A stretch of DNA of 14,375 nt from Candidatus Diapherotrites archaeon CG08_land_8_20_14_0_20_34_12 (GTDB lineage: Archaea > Iainarchaeota > Iainarchaeia > Iainarchaeales > 0-14-0-20-34-12): NCBI GenBank assembly GCA_002779065.1, contig PEXL01000043.1, positions 1 to 14,375 on the forward strand. Reading direction: 5' to 3'. A program made the position numbers and the translations under genes. Positions 7,016 through 13,889 of the stretch are shown here, piece by piece. Position 1 is the stretch's first letter, and every line of letters starts with the position of its first letter. The notes beneath the pieces were generated by a model that ran no database searches, was not told where the DNA came from, and saw only the letters and a program-made list of their open reading frames with translations.

Positions 7016-7356
7016 AGGCAAAAAATTATCTTAAAGCATTCATCCCTCTTATTTTTTTAGGGATATTTCTGATGGGTTGCATAGCTGAAGGTAAAGAAAT
7101 CAAATGCAATAATGAGACTTGCCTTTATGAAAACTTCTTGGGATGCAAACCCGCAACCCTGAATGTAGAACCTTATGACAAAATAGGTGTAAGCACAATT
7201 ACAATAAGTGGCGTAAAATACGAAAAATGTAATTATTCCATAGTAAGCACACCACACGCTTCTGATGTCCCACAGTTAAAAAACAGAGAAGTTCCAATGG
7301 ATTCACTTACTAAAGAAAACTTTGAGAAAATAATTGAAGAAGCAAAGAATTTGTGA
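7012..7356 (+). CDS. Small cysteine-containing lipoprotein of unknown function
   Basis: This 114-residue protein begins with a basic stretch (MKAKNYLK), a hydrophobic core and a lipobox FLMGC, so it should be exported, lipidated at C23 and membrane-anchored on the outside. The mature part has four further cysteines (C32, C37, C45, C73), which could form two disulfides, and a charged helical C-terminus. I recognise no family. The ATG overlaps the TGA of top6A (ATGA), implying co-translation with the topoisomerase even though no functional link is apparent. It ends 11 bp from the convergent peptidase-like lipoprotein. That it is a real gene is supported by the complete signal peptide and the tight coupling. 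Confidence 0.72.
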   Translation: MKAKNYLKAFIPLIFLGIFLMGCIAEGKEIKCNNETCLYENFLGCKPATLNVEPYDKIGVSTITISGVKYEKCNYSIVSTPHASDVPQLKNREVPMDSLTKENFEKIIEEAKNL

Positions 7357-7367
7357 ATATTAAATAA

Positions 7368-8549
7368 TCACTTTTTGCAATTTGGGTAATCGGGATAAAC
7401 ATAACAAACATTGTTGAAAACTTTGGAAGTATCTTTTCCCACAATAGCACTTAACGCATTAATAGTAAAATCCTCTATTGAAAGCTTTCCTTTGGATTCT
7501 GGATTTATTGCATTATTTTGTTCTTTTATTTTATCCCATTCATCAAAAAGCTTTGGCAAATCATCAACATCAAATCCATAATCTTTGCAAAGGTAATAAA
7601 GATGGGGGTAACCATTCAGTTTAAACATTTCATCACAAAAACTTTGGGGAGGACTAGAATCAACATCTATTGCGTTCAACCTATTGCGTTCAGGACAAGA
7701 ATGCCAGCCAAGGAAAGATTCAGCCATTACGATAAAAATATGTTCAGTATTGGAGAATCCGCCATATCTTAGTTGGAAGACTGCGTGCAACATTTCATGC
7801 ACGGCCATACATTCATTATCAAATGTCTGTTCATAAACATAATCAGGATAGTCCTTATGCAATAATTTTTCATAATTAGCATATTTAATTGAATAATACT
7901 TAAAACTTAGCCCTTCGGCATTCTGTACCAAAGGGATTCCTGTCCAAAAATCTCCTTCTCCTTGAGGAATAAAACCCCCATATTCTTCAGGCATACCATA
8001 ATTAGCAAAGGGGATAGTAGCCTCGAGTTGTTTGTCATACACCACATAGGGAATCGGAACATCAAGCAATTTCTCCCTGCCAAACAATTTTGCAAGCCTG
8101 TCATACAAATGGGTCAATTTATCAAAACGCCAGTCAAGCAAATCATGGTTTACATTGCAATGGTATTCACAAATCAAGCAGATTTTCTCATTGCATTTAT
8201 TATAATCAGGATAGTCCTCTTTTTGTGGAATAAAATCTGGTGCTATTTTATCATACTTTTCCGCTGCCTGCAATTTGCACTCAGATTCATTTTCAACAGC
8301 AGAAACCGTCGTGTATTTTTTTGGAAACTGATTTTTGCAATTTGTTACAAAGAAATAATCCTCCATTTTGTCATAAAGAAAACATAGGTTAGTGTCTTTT
8401 TCATAGCCTTCAAAACAAGGAACATCTTTCTTCAAATTCTTCTGCTGCTTCAAGTATTCAACATCGGGATCTGCTAAACAGCCAAAGAAAAAAATGAGGA
8501 AAAACAGGCAAGTTATCAGGACAAAAAACTCTAGAAAAAGTTTTTTCAT
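7368..8549 (-). CDS. Lipoprotein with HExxH...E zinc metallopeptidase motif (paralogue 1)
   Basis: This is a 393-residue predicted surface lipoprotein. The N-terminus has a hydrophobic core ending in FFFGC, giving lipid attachment at C24. A cysteine-rich domain follows (C45, C56, C71, C91, C124, C127, C131), then a helical domain (WRFDKLTHLYDRLAKLFG, 140-157). The zinc motif is HEMLH at 251-255, with a third ligand likely at E277 in MAESFLGW, 21 residues on. This HExxH-E layout is that of gluzincin-type peptidases. The gene at 9667-10830 encodes a divergent paralogue sharing the cysteine spacing and zinc motif. Substrate is unknown; peptidase activity is inferred from the motif. A TATA element 25 nt upstream suggests a leaderless message. 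I cannot assign a named family. Confidence 0.78.
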   Translation of the reverse strand: MKKLFLEFFVLITCLFFLIFFFGCLADPDVEYLKQQKNLKKDVPCFEGYEKDTNLCFLYDKMEDYFFVTNCKNQFPKKYTTVSAVENESECKLQAAEKYDKIAPDFIPQKEDYPDYNKCNEKICLICEYHCNVNHDLLDWRFDKLTHLYDRLAKLFGREKLLDVPIPYVVYDKQLEATIPFANYGMPEEYGGFIPQGEGDFWTGIPLVQNAEGLSFKYYSIKYANYEKLLHKDYPDYVYEQTFDNECMAVHEMLHAVFQLRYGGFSNTEHIFIVMAESFLGWHSCPERNRLNAIDVDSSPPQSFCDEMFKLNGYPHLYYLCKDYGFDVDDLPKLFDEWDKIKEQNNAINPESKGKLSIEDFTINALSAIVGKDTSKVFNNVCYVYPDYPNCKK

Positions 8550-8568
8550 GAATAAACCTAGCTATGAT

Positions 8569-8578
8569 TTATTTAAAA
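8569..8578 (-). promoter_or_regulatory. TATA box of peptidase-like lipoprotein 1
   Basis: On the minus strand this reads TTTTAAATAA, centred about 25 nt before the ATG at 8549. That is the spacing for a leaderless archaeal transcript, and no Shine-Dalgarno sequence precedes the ATG. It shares the 84-bp divergent intergenic region with the promoter of the small membrane protein at 8634. Confidence 0.45.
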
Positions 8579-8591
8579 TCTTAATGGAAAC

Positions 8592-8627
8592 CTTTAAAAG
8601 TAAAGTAAGACAATATTTGTGTGGTGA
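8592..8627 (+). promoter_or_regulatory. TATA box and ribosome-binding site of the small membrane protein
   Basis: CTTTAAAAG at 8592-8600 is a TATA-like element about 37 nt before the ATG at 8634. GGTGA at 8623-8627 is a Shine-Dalgarno sequence with 6-nt spacing. This is one of the few clear, well-spaced ribosome-binding sites in the window and fixes the start of the 80-residue protein. Confidence 0.5.
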
Positions 8628-8633
8628 GTTATA

Positions 8634-8876
8634 ATGGGAAAAAAATATACTGTCATTACTACTATACATCCAATGGTGTACTGGTTTGGCAAAATAATAG
8701 CAATATTCTGCATAATTGCAGCCATGGTATGGCTTGGAATGGTGGTTTTTAGCCCAAAGGCACAAGCAGAGGAATTGGGTTTTGTATTAAATACTCAAGC
8801 TATGTGGATGGGTGTGATTGTATTAGCAATTGGAATAGTTGGTTTGGTATCAATTAGCAGATTTAAACAAAAATAA
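8634..8876 (+). CDS. Small two-helix membrane protein
   Basis: This 80-residue protein has two predicted membrane helices, at about residues 16-40 (YWFGKIIAIFCIIAAMVWLG region) and 57-75 (MWMGVIVLAIGIVGLVSI). A short polar loop with SPKAQAEE joins them and the tail is basic (RFKQK). The positive residues at both ends suggest both termini are cytoplasmic. A Shine-Dalgarno sequence with good spacing and its own TATA box support it as a real gene despite its size. I recognise no family. It is divergent from the first peptidase-like lipoprotein and convergent with the alpha/beta hydrolase, so neighbours give no functional clue. Confidence 0.72.
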   Translation: MGKKYTVITTIHPMVYWFGKIIAIFCIIAAMVWLGMVVFSPKAQAEELGFVLNTQAMWMGVIVLAIGIVGLVSISRFKQK

Positions 8877-8897
8877 AAAGTATTTCCTACAATAACA

Positions 8898-8919
8898 AAG
8901 GCATTATTTCAAATGCCTT
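8898..8919. terminator. Bidirectional hairpin between convergent genes
   Basis: AAGGCATT (8898-8905) pairs with AATGCCTT (8912-8919) around a 6-nt loop. It lies 22 nt after the stop of the small membrane protein and overlaps the stop codon of the hydrolase on the other strand. T-rich sequence lies on both sides. Position between convergent genes suits a two-way terminator; the 8-bp stem makes chance formation possible. Confidence 0.4.
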
Positions 8920-9572
8920 CTTATTCTAGTTGCCGCTATTCTTTCATGTCCACTAAATAAATGATGAGTTATAAATGGCTCAATTCCTGCAGCTGGCTTT
9001 TTTACAATTATTGGAACTCTAACATGGTTAGGGCCATATGTTCTGGCTATTTTTGGATTTGAATGAAGAATTGGATCTTGTGGGGAATAAAACTCAACCA
9101 ATCTGCAATTTACAGGCACATGAATTCCTTCTGAAAGTTCCTTAAATCGCCCACGTTCCAAATCCCATCCACTGCTAAGTCTCCTAAGAAGAGCATTTTC
9201 TTCAGGGACCTCTGATCCTCCTAAATGAATTCCTCCAATAGTGAAAACTTTGAATTGCGTTCCAACATGTTCAGATAATTCTCGCAAATTACTTTTCAGC
9301 AGAAATGCCCCTAAAGAATGGCCTATAAAGATTGGCTTTTTACCCCTAAAATCAATTTTTCTTAATCTCTCAAGAAGATTTCTTCTTCTTACTTCCAAAT
9401 CAGTAACATCCCACAATTCTTTTGGATGATTCATTTCAATAACTTGGTAACCTCTTTTCCTGGCTTCTTGAATAAGCTGCCTCAAAAGAGTTGCATCCCT
9501 AGCAGTTGATTCATCTGAATGCGCAGTAGACAATTTGAAAGGCGGGACAAAAATTGCAATTTTATCAGGCAT
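8904..9572 (-). CDS. Alpha/beta hydrolase-like protein with GHSLG motif
   Basis: This 222-residue protein looks like a serine alpha/beta hydrolase. The nucleophile elbow is IFIGHSLGAFLL (81-92) with S86; the first strand is KIAIFVPPF (4-12). A candidate acid is D166 in YSPQDPILH (162-170) and the base is probably H203, H204 or H209 in ITHHLFSGH (201-209). It has no signal peptide or membrane helix, so it should be cytoplasmic. GHSLG is typical of lipases, esterases and related enzymes, but the substrate cannot be read from the sequence. The gene is flanked by the two peptidase-like lipoproteins on the same strand but separated by untranslated gaps. A weak TATA-like element (GTTTAAATAA on the minus strand, 9636-9645) lies about 70 nt upstream. 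Confidence 0.75.
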   Translation of the reverse strand: MPDKIAIFVPPFKLSTAHSDESTARDATLLRQLIQEARKRGYQVIEMNHPKELWDVTDLEVRRRNLLERLRKIDFRGKKPIFIGHSLGAFLLKSNLRELSEHVGTQFKVFTIGGIHLGGSEVPEENALLRRLSSGWDLERGRFKELSEGIHVPVNCRLVEFYSPQDPILHSNPKIARTYGPNHVRVPIIVKKPAAGIEPFITHHLFSGHERIAATRIRRHLK

Positions 9573-9666
9573 ATAAAAATAGAAAACAAAAAGAATAAAA
9601 AATGAGGAGTTGTTGCTTTGCGGGAAGTTACTTTTTTATTTAAACATTAAAAAATTACACGTTAGA

Positions 9667-10830
9667 TTAGCAAACTTTCCAATAGCAGTTTTCATTCTCC
9701 TTAAACAATGCTGAAACATCTTTGCCAGTTACTTTGTTTAATGCCTTAGTGATGTTATTCTCTATGAGGCCCTTTTTTAATTCTGTATCCAATGGATCTA
9801 TTGGTATCTCAGCATATTTAGTATTAAAGCTGTTTAAGTCATAAAAGAAATTTGGCAGCATATTCACATCAAAACCATAGTTCTTACAGAGATTATATAA
9901 GAGTACATCACTGAGATACTTAAAACCTTCATAGCAAAGACTCTCTGGCTCAATGTTTTTGTAAGGTTCATACTTAATCTTGTTTCTAAGAGCCTTATTG
10001 CCTGCTAGAATGATTGCAACAGGATAGGCAAAGCTCTCATGAAACCACTTAAGTTCTGATTCTGAGGTAACTCCTATAGAATACAAACTCACATGCGCCA
10101 TTTCATGTATGGGTGTCTCTAGATCCTCAAAAACTGCTTCGTAAAGACCATCCACATAATCTTGATGCAATACTTTCTCGTTATCCAAAGAAAATTCATT
10201 TAAGTGATTGCTTAAGTAATCAAATATTCTTCCAAGCATTAGAGATATATTGGCATCACCCCCAAGAGTTGCATGTGCGCTTGGAATAAGCACAAATGGG
10301 ATAGTTGAAGAGCCCTTAGGTCGCAACATGTTTTCAGTTATATGCTGATTATATAAAACAAAATTAATGGATTTACCCCATAAGCGGTCAATACCTAAAA
10401 AATCAGCTAGTTTATCGTATGCTTTTGTCCAACGCTCTAACTTCCAATCTAAAACCTCTGGGTTCACATCACAAGTAGGCTCGCAAACAATCCTGATTTT
10501 ATCATTCTCTTTTATATATGCAGGATAAGTACCAGGCACAAAAATTGGGGCAATTTTGTCATATTTTTTTGATGTAGTTACCTTACATTCTGCCAAATCT
10601 TTTACTACAAAAACTTCAGAAAATTTTTGCGGCAAGTAGTCCTCACAATTTTTCAAAAAGACAAAAGTTTCTGTTTTATCATTCAAGAAACACAAATTTA
10701 CGTCTTTTTCAAAATCTTTATAGCAAAACTCTTCTTTTTCAGCTAGTTTTTTAGCAGGGATTATACAACCTAATATAAGTAACATGCTAAGGAGCACAAT
10801 GACAATAATTGATATGTTCTTAAAATCCAT
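9667..10830 (-). CDS. Lipoprotein with HExxH...E zinc metallopeptidase motif (paralogue 2)
   Basis: This 387-residue lipoprotein is a divergent paralogue of the one at 7368-8549. The signal ends in LILGC (lipid site C22). The cysteine domain matches in spacing (C36, C47, C62, C82, C116, C120), with shared phrases such as NLCFL, KYDKIAP and the LDW that opens the helical segment. The zinc site is HEMAH at 242-246, with E265 in WFHESFAYPVA as third ligand, 18 residues on. The C-terminus shares GKD(V/T)S, a Phe two residues further on, and a late Cys. The region between the helical domain and the zinc site differs most. It lies 34 nt after a small membrane-protein gene on the same strand, so the two may form an operon. 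Zinc peptidase activity is inferred and the substrate unknown. Confidence 0.78.
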   Translation of the reverse strand: MDFKNISIIVIVLLSMLLILGCIIPAKKLAEKEEFCYKDFEKDVNLCFLNDKTETFVFLKNCEDYLPQKFSEVFVVKDLAECKVTTSKKYDKIAPIFVPGTYPAYIKENDKIRIVCEPTCDVNPEVLDWKLERWTKAYDKLADFLGIDRLWGKSINFVLYNQHITENMLRPKGSSTIPFVLIPSAHATLGGDANISLMLGRIFDYLSNHLNEFSLDNEKVLHQDYVDGLYEAVFEDLETPIHEMAHVSLYSIGVTSESELKWFHESFAYPVAIILAGNKALRNKIKYEPYKNIEPESLCYEGFKYLSDVLLYNLCKNYGFDVNMLPNFFYDLNSFNTKYAEIPIDPLDTELKKGLIENNITKALNKVTGKDVSALFKENENCYWKVC

Positions 10831-10864
10831 TTAACCACATTAAGATAAATTAGCAAACTACTAT

Positions 10865-11188
10865 TTATTTTTTTACTAATTTTTTAACCGCAAAATCAAT
10901 CACGCAGGCCAGCAAATATGCATAAATCAAAGCAACAGGCAAATTTAGAAACCCAAGGCCTAGCAAATTCAATGGCATAAGCACAGGCAATAAAGCATAC
11001 ATTGCAAGCGGCCAGATTGGAATTTCATTTATAAAATCATACAAAAACGGCTTTGGAGAACATTCCTTGCAGAATGCCCAAGATTGAACAATTGCAAGAT
11101 AGCCAAGCAGGAGAAAAATTACAAGAATAGATAATTTCAGTTTAGTTGGTATTAAAAAATTATTTAATTTATCTCGGATTATGCACAT
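10865..11188 (-). CDS. Small three-helix membrane protein
   Basis: From the chosen ATG at 11188 the product is 107 residues. Predicted membrane helices lie at about 18-38 (LKLSILVIFLLLGYLAIVQS), 57-75 (PIWPLAMYALLPVLMPLNL region) and 77-100. A CKEC pair sits in the first loop, which could be a disulfide or metal site outside the membrane. The tail is basic (VKKLVKK). An ATG 45 nt further upstream (11233) is in frame, but it would place the start inside the divergent promoter and add no recognisable domain, so the shorter form is preferred. It precedes the second peptidase-like lipoprotein by 34 nt and may be co-transcribed with it. I recognise no family. Confidence 0.62.
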   Translation of the reverse strand: MCIIRDKLNNFLIPTKLKLSILVIFLLLGYLAIVQSWAFCKECSPKPFLYDFINEIPIWPLAMYALLPVLMPLNLLGLGFLNLPVALIYAYLLACVIDFAVKKLVKK

Positions 11189-11205
11189 ATAGAAATAAGA
11201 GTGAC

Positions 11206-11218
11206 AAATATATTTATT
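11206..11218. promoter_or_regulatory. AT element between divergent genes, probable shared TATA region
   Basis: AAATATATTTATT contains the near-palindrome AAATATATTT. It is centred about 32 nt before the ATG at 11243 on the + strand and about 23 nt before the ATG at 11188 on the - strand. It could therefore serve as the TATA box in both directions. The + strand spacing implies a very short leader, which argues for 11243 rather than the upstream in-frame ATG at 11201 as the start there. Confidence 0.4.
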
Positions 11219-11242
11219 AGCAAATTGGTACACTGTTTTATT

Positions 11243-11713
11243 ATGAATCCGCTAAAAGCGCTGAGAAGGATATTGCCAAGAAAGAAACATGGGATAGTAA
11301 CTATGAGTAGTGGGACATCAGGGCACAGTGAAATGAGTGCAAAACAGAGAAGGCTTGCTGAAAAAACATGGAAGCAAGGAGATACTTCTTTTTCATATGT
11401 TGTTCATCCCCTAAGAAAATTTATAGAAATAAAGAGGGCAAACTACGGAAACATTCCTAAATTAAAAGAGCTTCTTGATGGGGTAAGAGCTTTATCCACA
11501 AGACTAAACTTACCAATAAGGGGAACATTGCATGGGATTATTGAATCAAAACGCTCTGAACCTGCTATTGTATATAATATAGACTTAAGAAGAAATAGTC
11601 TTAATGTAAATGAACTAAATTTGAGGGATAAGCACACATTATACACTGACCTAAGAACTATTGAAGATGCTGCAGTAATGCTTGGATTAAAACAGGCAGT
11701 ATATTCATATTAA
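11243..11713 (+). CDS. Unrecognised protein, probably truncated by an in-frame TAA
   Basis: This 156-residue product is one I do not recognise. It starts with a basic segment (MNPLKALRRILPRKKHG), followed by a Ser/Gly-rich stretch (SSGTSGHSE, 22-30) and an alternating alpha/beta pattern: FIEIKRANYG (60-69), PKLKELLDGVRALSTRLN (72-89), GTLHGIIESKR (94-104), PAIVYNIDLRR (107-117) and LRTIEDAAVMLGLKQAVYSY (137-156). The end, a helix followed by a strand, looks like the middle of a fold rather than a natural C-terminus. The same frame stays open for 47 codons after the TAA. ATG 11243 is preferred to the in-frame ATG 11201, which lies inside the putative TATA region. It may be expressed as a shortened protein or be a pseudogene. 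Confidence 0.55.
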   Translation: MNPLKALRRILPRKKHGIVTMSSGTSGHSEMSAKQRRLAEKTWKQGDTSFSYVVHPLRKFIEIKRANYGNIPKLKELLDGVRALSTRLNLPIRGTLHGIIESKRSEPAIVYNIDLRRNSLNVNELNLRDKHTLYTDLRTIEDAAVMLGLKQAVYSY

Positions 11714-11857
11714 ACATCAGAAGTAGTTGGAAATGGCACTTTAGAACATGTAACTGAATTGGATTTGCCACAAGGCTGGAAAATGAATAAAAGAACTGAA
11801 GTAGGGTCAAGAGGCGGTGTGCGCAAAACATATCAAGTCTATAAAGAATTGCCATAG
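11714..11857 (+). pseudogene. In-frame continuation of the preceding gene after a nonsense codon
   Basis: Directly after the TAA at 11711-11713 the same frame reads on for 47 sense codons to a TAG at 11855-11857. The translation includes TSEVVGNGTLEHVTEL, LPQGWKMNKRTEVG and SRGGVRKTYQVYKELP. This has ordinary amino-acid composition and an alternating polar/hydrophobic pattern. No start codon lies near its beginning (the only ATG is at 11783), so it is unlikely to be a separate gene. The simplest reading is that it was the C-terminal quarter of a roughly 204-residue protein cut off by a single-base change. The remaining gap to 11925 is AT-rich with nothing recognisable. Confidence 0.55.
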
Positions 11858-11925
11858 TAATTTAACAATAAATATTATCTCTTTGCAATCTTCACTAAAA
11901 TATTAAATTAGGTCAAATTGGCAGA

Positions 11926-13167
11926 TTATTCTTTTTTGCCCAAAATAACCTCAATCGCCTTGTCAACCTCATCCTCTTCCAAAAGTTTGAAAACGCGGTG
12001 GACATCAAACGCATTGTTAAAATCAGTTTTTTTCAAATTATCATCAAGCATATCCAAACCCAAAGAAATAGCTGATTTTTTGGAATTATGCAATTCCCCT
12101 AAATTTTTCAATTTTGTCTTTAAATCATCCATGCCGGAAAAATTCTTGTCAATATAAATGATCGCATTTTCTGCAAAATCTTCAACCAAGGATTCTTCAG
12201 AAATATCCGTTTGATTCAATCCGAAAGACAAAGTTCCTGAAATTTTCAGTTTAATGAGTGGTTTTTTGGAAAATTTCTTTCCGGTTAAAAATTCATCCAA
12301 TGCTTTGTGAACTTCTTCCCTCAATTTCTGCAGGTTGGCATCCTTAAACTGCAATTTTTTATAGAAGAACTCCCTTTGGTCTGGAATTTCTTTCAAAGAA
12401 ACTTCTTTTGTTTTTGTATCATAGAAGAAAACTGCTTTCTTTTTTGTTGATTCCAAATGCTTCATTTGTGTCAGGACAGTAGAACCTGGCAACAGGAAAT
12501 GTTTTCCTATATCTTTGTCATTTAATTCATTGCTCCAGTGCAAATGGCCATCAACTATCAGGTCAAAACCAGCAGGGAGATCAGAGATAGAAATGGTTGC
12601 AATCATATCATCATCAAACGGCAGGAATTCCTTTACTGATTGATGCAAAACAAAGAGATTGCAGCAGGAATCAATTGGTTTTGGGCATAATAACCGCAAA
12701 ACATCCAAAGCTTTCTTTTCGGGTACTCCGCCAAATCCCTGAATTGCAACCTTCTCACTCCCTTTTTCTATAAACATTTGTGAACCATGCAAATAGGTTA
12801 CAAAACCTGATGCATCTAAAAGATGAATTACGTTTTTGTAATCCTTTCCTGTGTATTCGTGTGTTCCATGAATTGCAATGACCGGGATCCCTAAAAAAGA
12901 AATTGCCTCTTCGGAATCTTTCTTCTTTCTGTGCAAGATAATTTCGGATTTTTTATGGTGCTTTGCTAGCGATAAAATATCAAATGCTTCAAGCAAGGTT
13001 TCATATTTTGGAATTGATTCATCAAAAATATCCCCTGGAAGGATAATCAAATCAGGGTTTTCAGATAATGCCAAAGCCATTGCTTTTTTTGCATTATCAA
13101 AAGCATCTGCCTCTCTGCCTTTTGGAGAAAAACCTAAATGCAAATCTGAGAAAATTGCAATTTTCAT
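11926..13167 (-). CDS. mre11: Mre11/SbcD-type DNA repair nuclease
   Basis: This 413-residue metallophosphoesterase is of the Mre11 class, the nuclease of the Mre11-Rad50 double-strand-break repair complex. Motif I is FSDLHLG (D8, H10), motif II is LPGDIFDE (D46), motif III is HGTHEYTG (H103), motif IV is FVLHQS (H175) and motif V is VDGHLHW (H208, H210). The family normally has Asn in motif III (GNHD/E), where this protein has T102. After the catalytic domain (to about 260) comes a capping-like region, then a C-terminal helical tail (about 370-413) of the kind that binds Rad50. No rad50, herA or nurA is in the window. The ATG lies 4 nt after the stop of the HAD gene, so the two share an operon. 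A generic phosphoesterase of the same superfamily is the alternative. Confidence 0.85.
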   Translation of the reverse strand: MKIAIFSDLHLGFSPKGREADAFDNAKKAMALALSENPDLIILPGDIFDESIPKYETLLEAFDILSLAKHHKKSEIILHRKKKDSEEAISFLGIPVIAIHGTHEYTGKDYKNVIHLLDASGFVTYLHGSQMFIEKGSEKVAIQGFGGVPEKKALDVLRLLCPKPIDSCCNLFVLHQSVKEFLPFDDDMIATISISDLPAGFDLIVDGHLHWSNELNDKDIGKHFLLPGSTVLTQMKHLESTKKKAVFFYDTKTKEVSLKEIPDQREFFYKKLQFKDANLQKLREEVHKALDEFLTGKKFSKKPLIKLKISGTLSFGLNQTDISEESLVEDFAENAIIYIDKNFSGMDDLKTKLKNLGELHNSKKSAISLGLDMLDDNLKKTDFNNAFDVHRVFKLLEEDEVDKAIEVILGKKE

Positions 13168-13171
13168 AAAA

Positions 13172-13849
13172 TCACACAGCAGGGTCTAATGGGGCTGAAT
13201 CTATTTTTTTATTAAGTTGATTAATATAATAGGGAATGTGATGCACAGAATCAATAATGTTATCCTGGTGTAATCCTGCATTGATAAAATCATCCTTCCT
13301 TGTATAACCTGTCAAAACACCTACAAAATGAATTCTTGCATGGTAAGCTGCCTTAAAATCATTTAAAGAATCACCAGTATATAATATCTCATTCTTTTGA
13401 ATTCCTGATAACTGCAAGTTATGCAATATCTGGTCAAAGGACCTTGGATCTGGTTTATGGATATGCTCGGCACAACAAACAACCAGATCAAAATACTGTG
13501 CTATGTTGTGTTTTTCGAGTAAAATATTTGCTGAATTTGCTTCCCTTGTTGTCAATATCCCTAACAATAAATTCTGTGATTTTAGGGTATTTAAAACATT
13601 ATCTGCGCCTGCAATAAGGGGGTATCTAGAAATATTGTTCCCATATGTTTCACTGAATTTTTCAAATGGAATTGAAGGCCATAATGTTTGAATAAATTTC
13701 TTCCATGGCAAACCATAATATTTGAAGAATTCATGTTCTGGTGGCATTTCTAATCCTAATGCCTGTGTTGTCTCCAGATGATTTCTGTAAGATTCTTCAT
13801 ATGTGGCAATTAAAGTATCGTCCAAATCAAAGAAAACAGATTTAATCAT
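13172..13849 (-). CDS. HAD-superfamily phosphatase, phosphoglycolate phosphatase-like
   Basis: This 225-residue cytoplasmic enzyme has all four HAD motifs. Motif I is FFDLDDT with nucleophile D8 and acid/base D10, motif II is GILTTRE with T100/T101, motif III is IHKPDPRSF with K132, and motif IV is YTGDSLNDFKAA with D160 and D164. A helical C1 cap sits between motifs I and II (about residues 15-80), as in phosphoglycolate phosphatase and beta-phosphoglucomutase-like enzymes. Substrate cannot be inferred from sequence alone. Repair-linked phosphoglycolate phosphatases remove damaged 3' ends, so its position 4 nt before mre11 is suggestive, but that is only context. The 40-nt gap to the upstream ThiI-like gene has a weak AT-rich element and no clear ribosome-binding site. 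Confidence 0.88.
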   Translation of the reverse strand: MIKSVFFDLDDTLIATYEESYRNHLETTQALGLEMPPEHEFFKYYGLPWKKFIQTLWPSIPFEKFSETYGNNISRYPLIAGADNVLNTLKSQNLLLGILTTREANSANILLEKHNIAQYFDLVVCCAEHIHKPDPRSFDQILHNLQLSGIQKNEILYTGDSLNDFKAAYHARIHFVGVLTGYTRKDDFINAGLHQDNIIDSVHHIPYYINQLNKKIDSAPLDPAV

Positions 13850-13889
13850 TTAAGTTTCCCTTTTCATCATATTATTTGGCAAAAATAAT

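Noticed and set aside
7962..8387. Open frame of 141 codons on the plus strand
   Set aside because: It lies wholly inside the first peptidase-like lipoprotein, whose signal peptide, cysteine pattern and zinc motif match a paralogue. The plus-strand frame has no such support.
11189..11233. Fifteen-residue N-terminal extension of the small membrane protein
   Set aside because: The extra residues would overlap the shared promoter region and have no membrane or domain character. The ATG at 11188 fits better, although this is not certain.
7368..11233. Defence island or toxin-antitoxin locus
   Set aside because: The genes encode lipoproteins, small membrane proteins and a hydrolase. I see no nuclease, NTPase, antitoxin or other defence signature, and the promoters are separate.
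11201..11242. Earlier in-frame ATG for the gene at 11243
   Set aside because: The ATG at 11201 sits upstream of and across the probable TATA element, so a transcript starting after that element would not include it.
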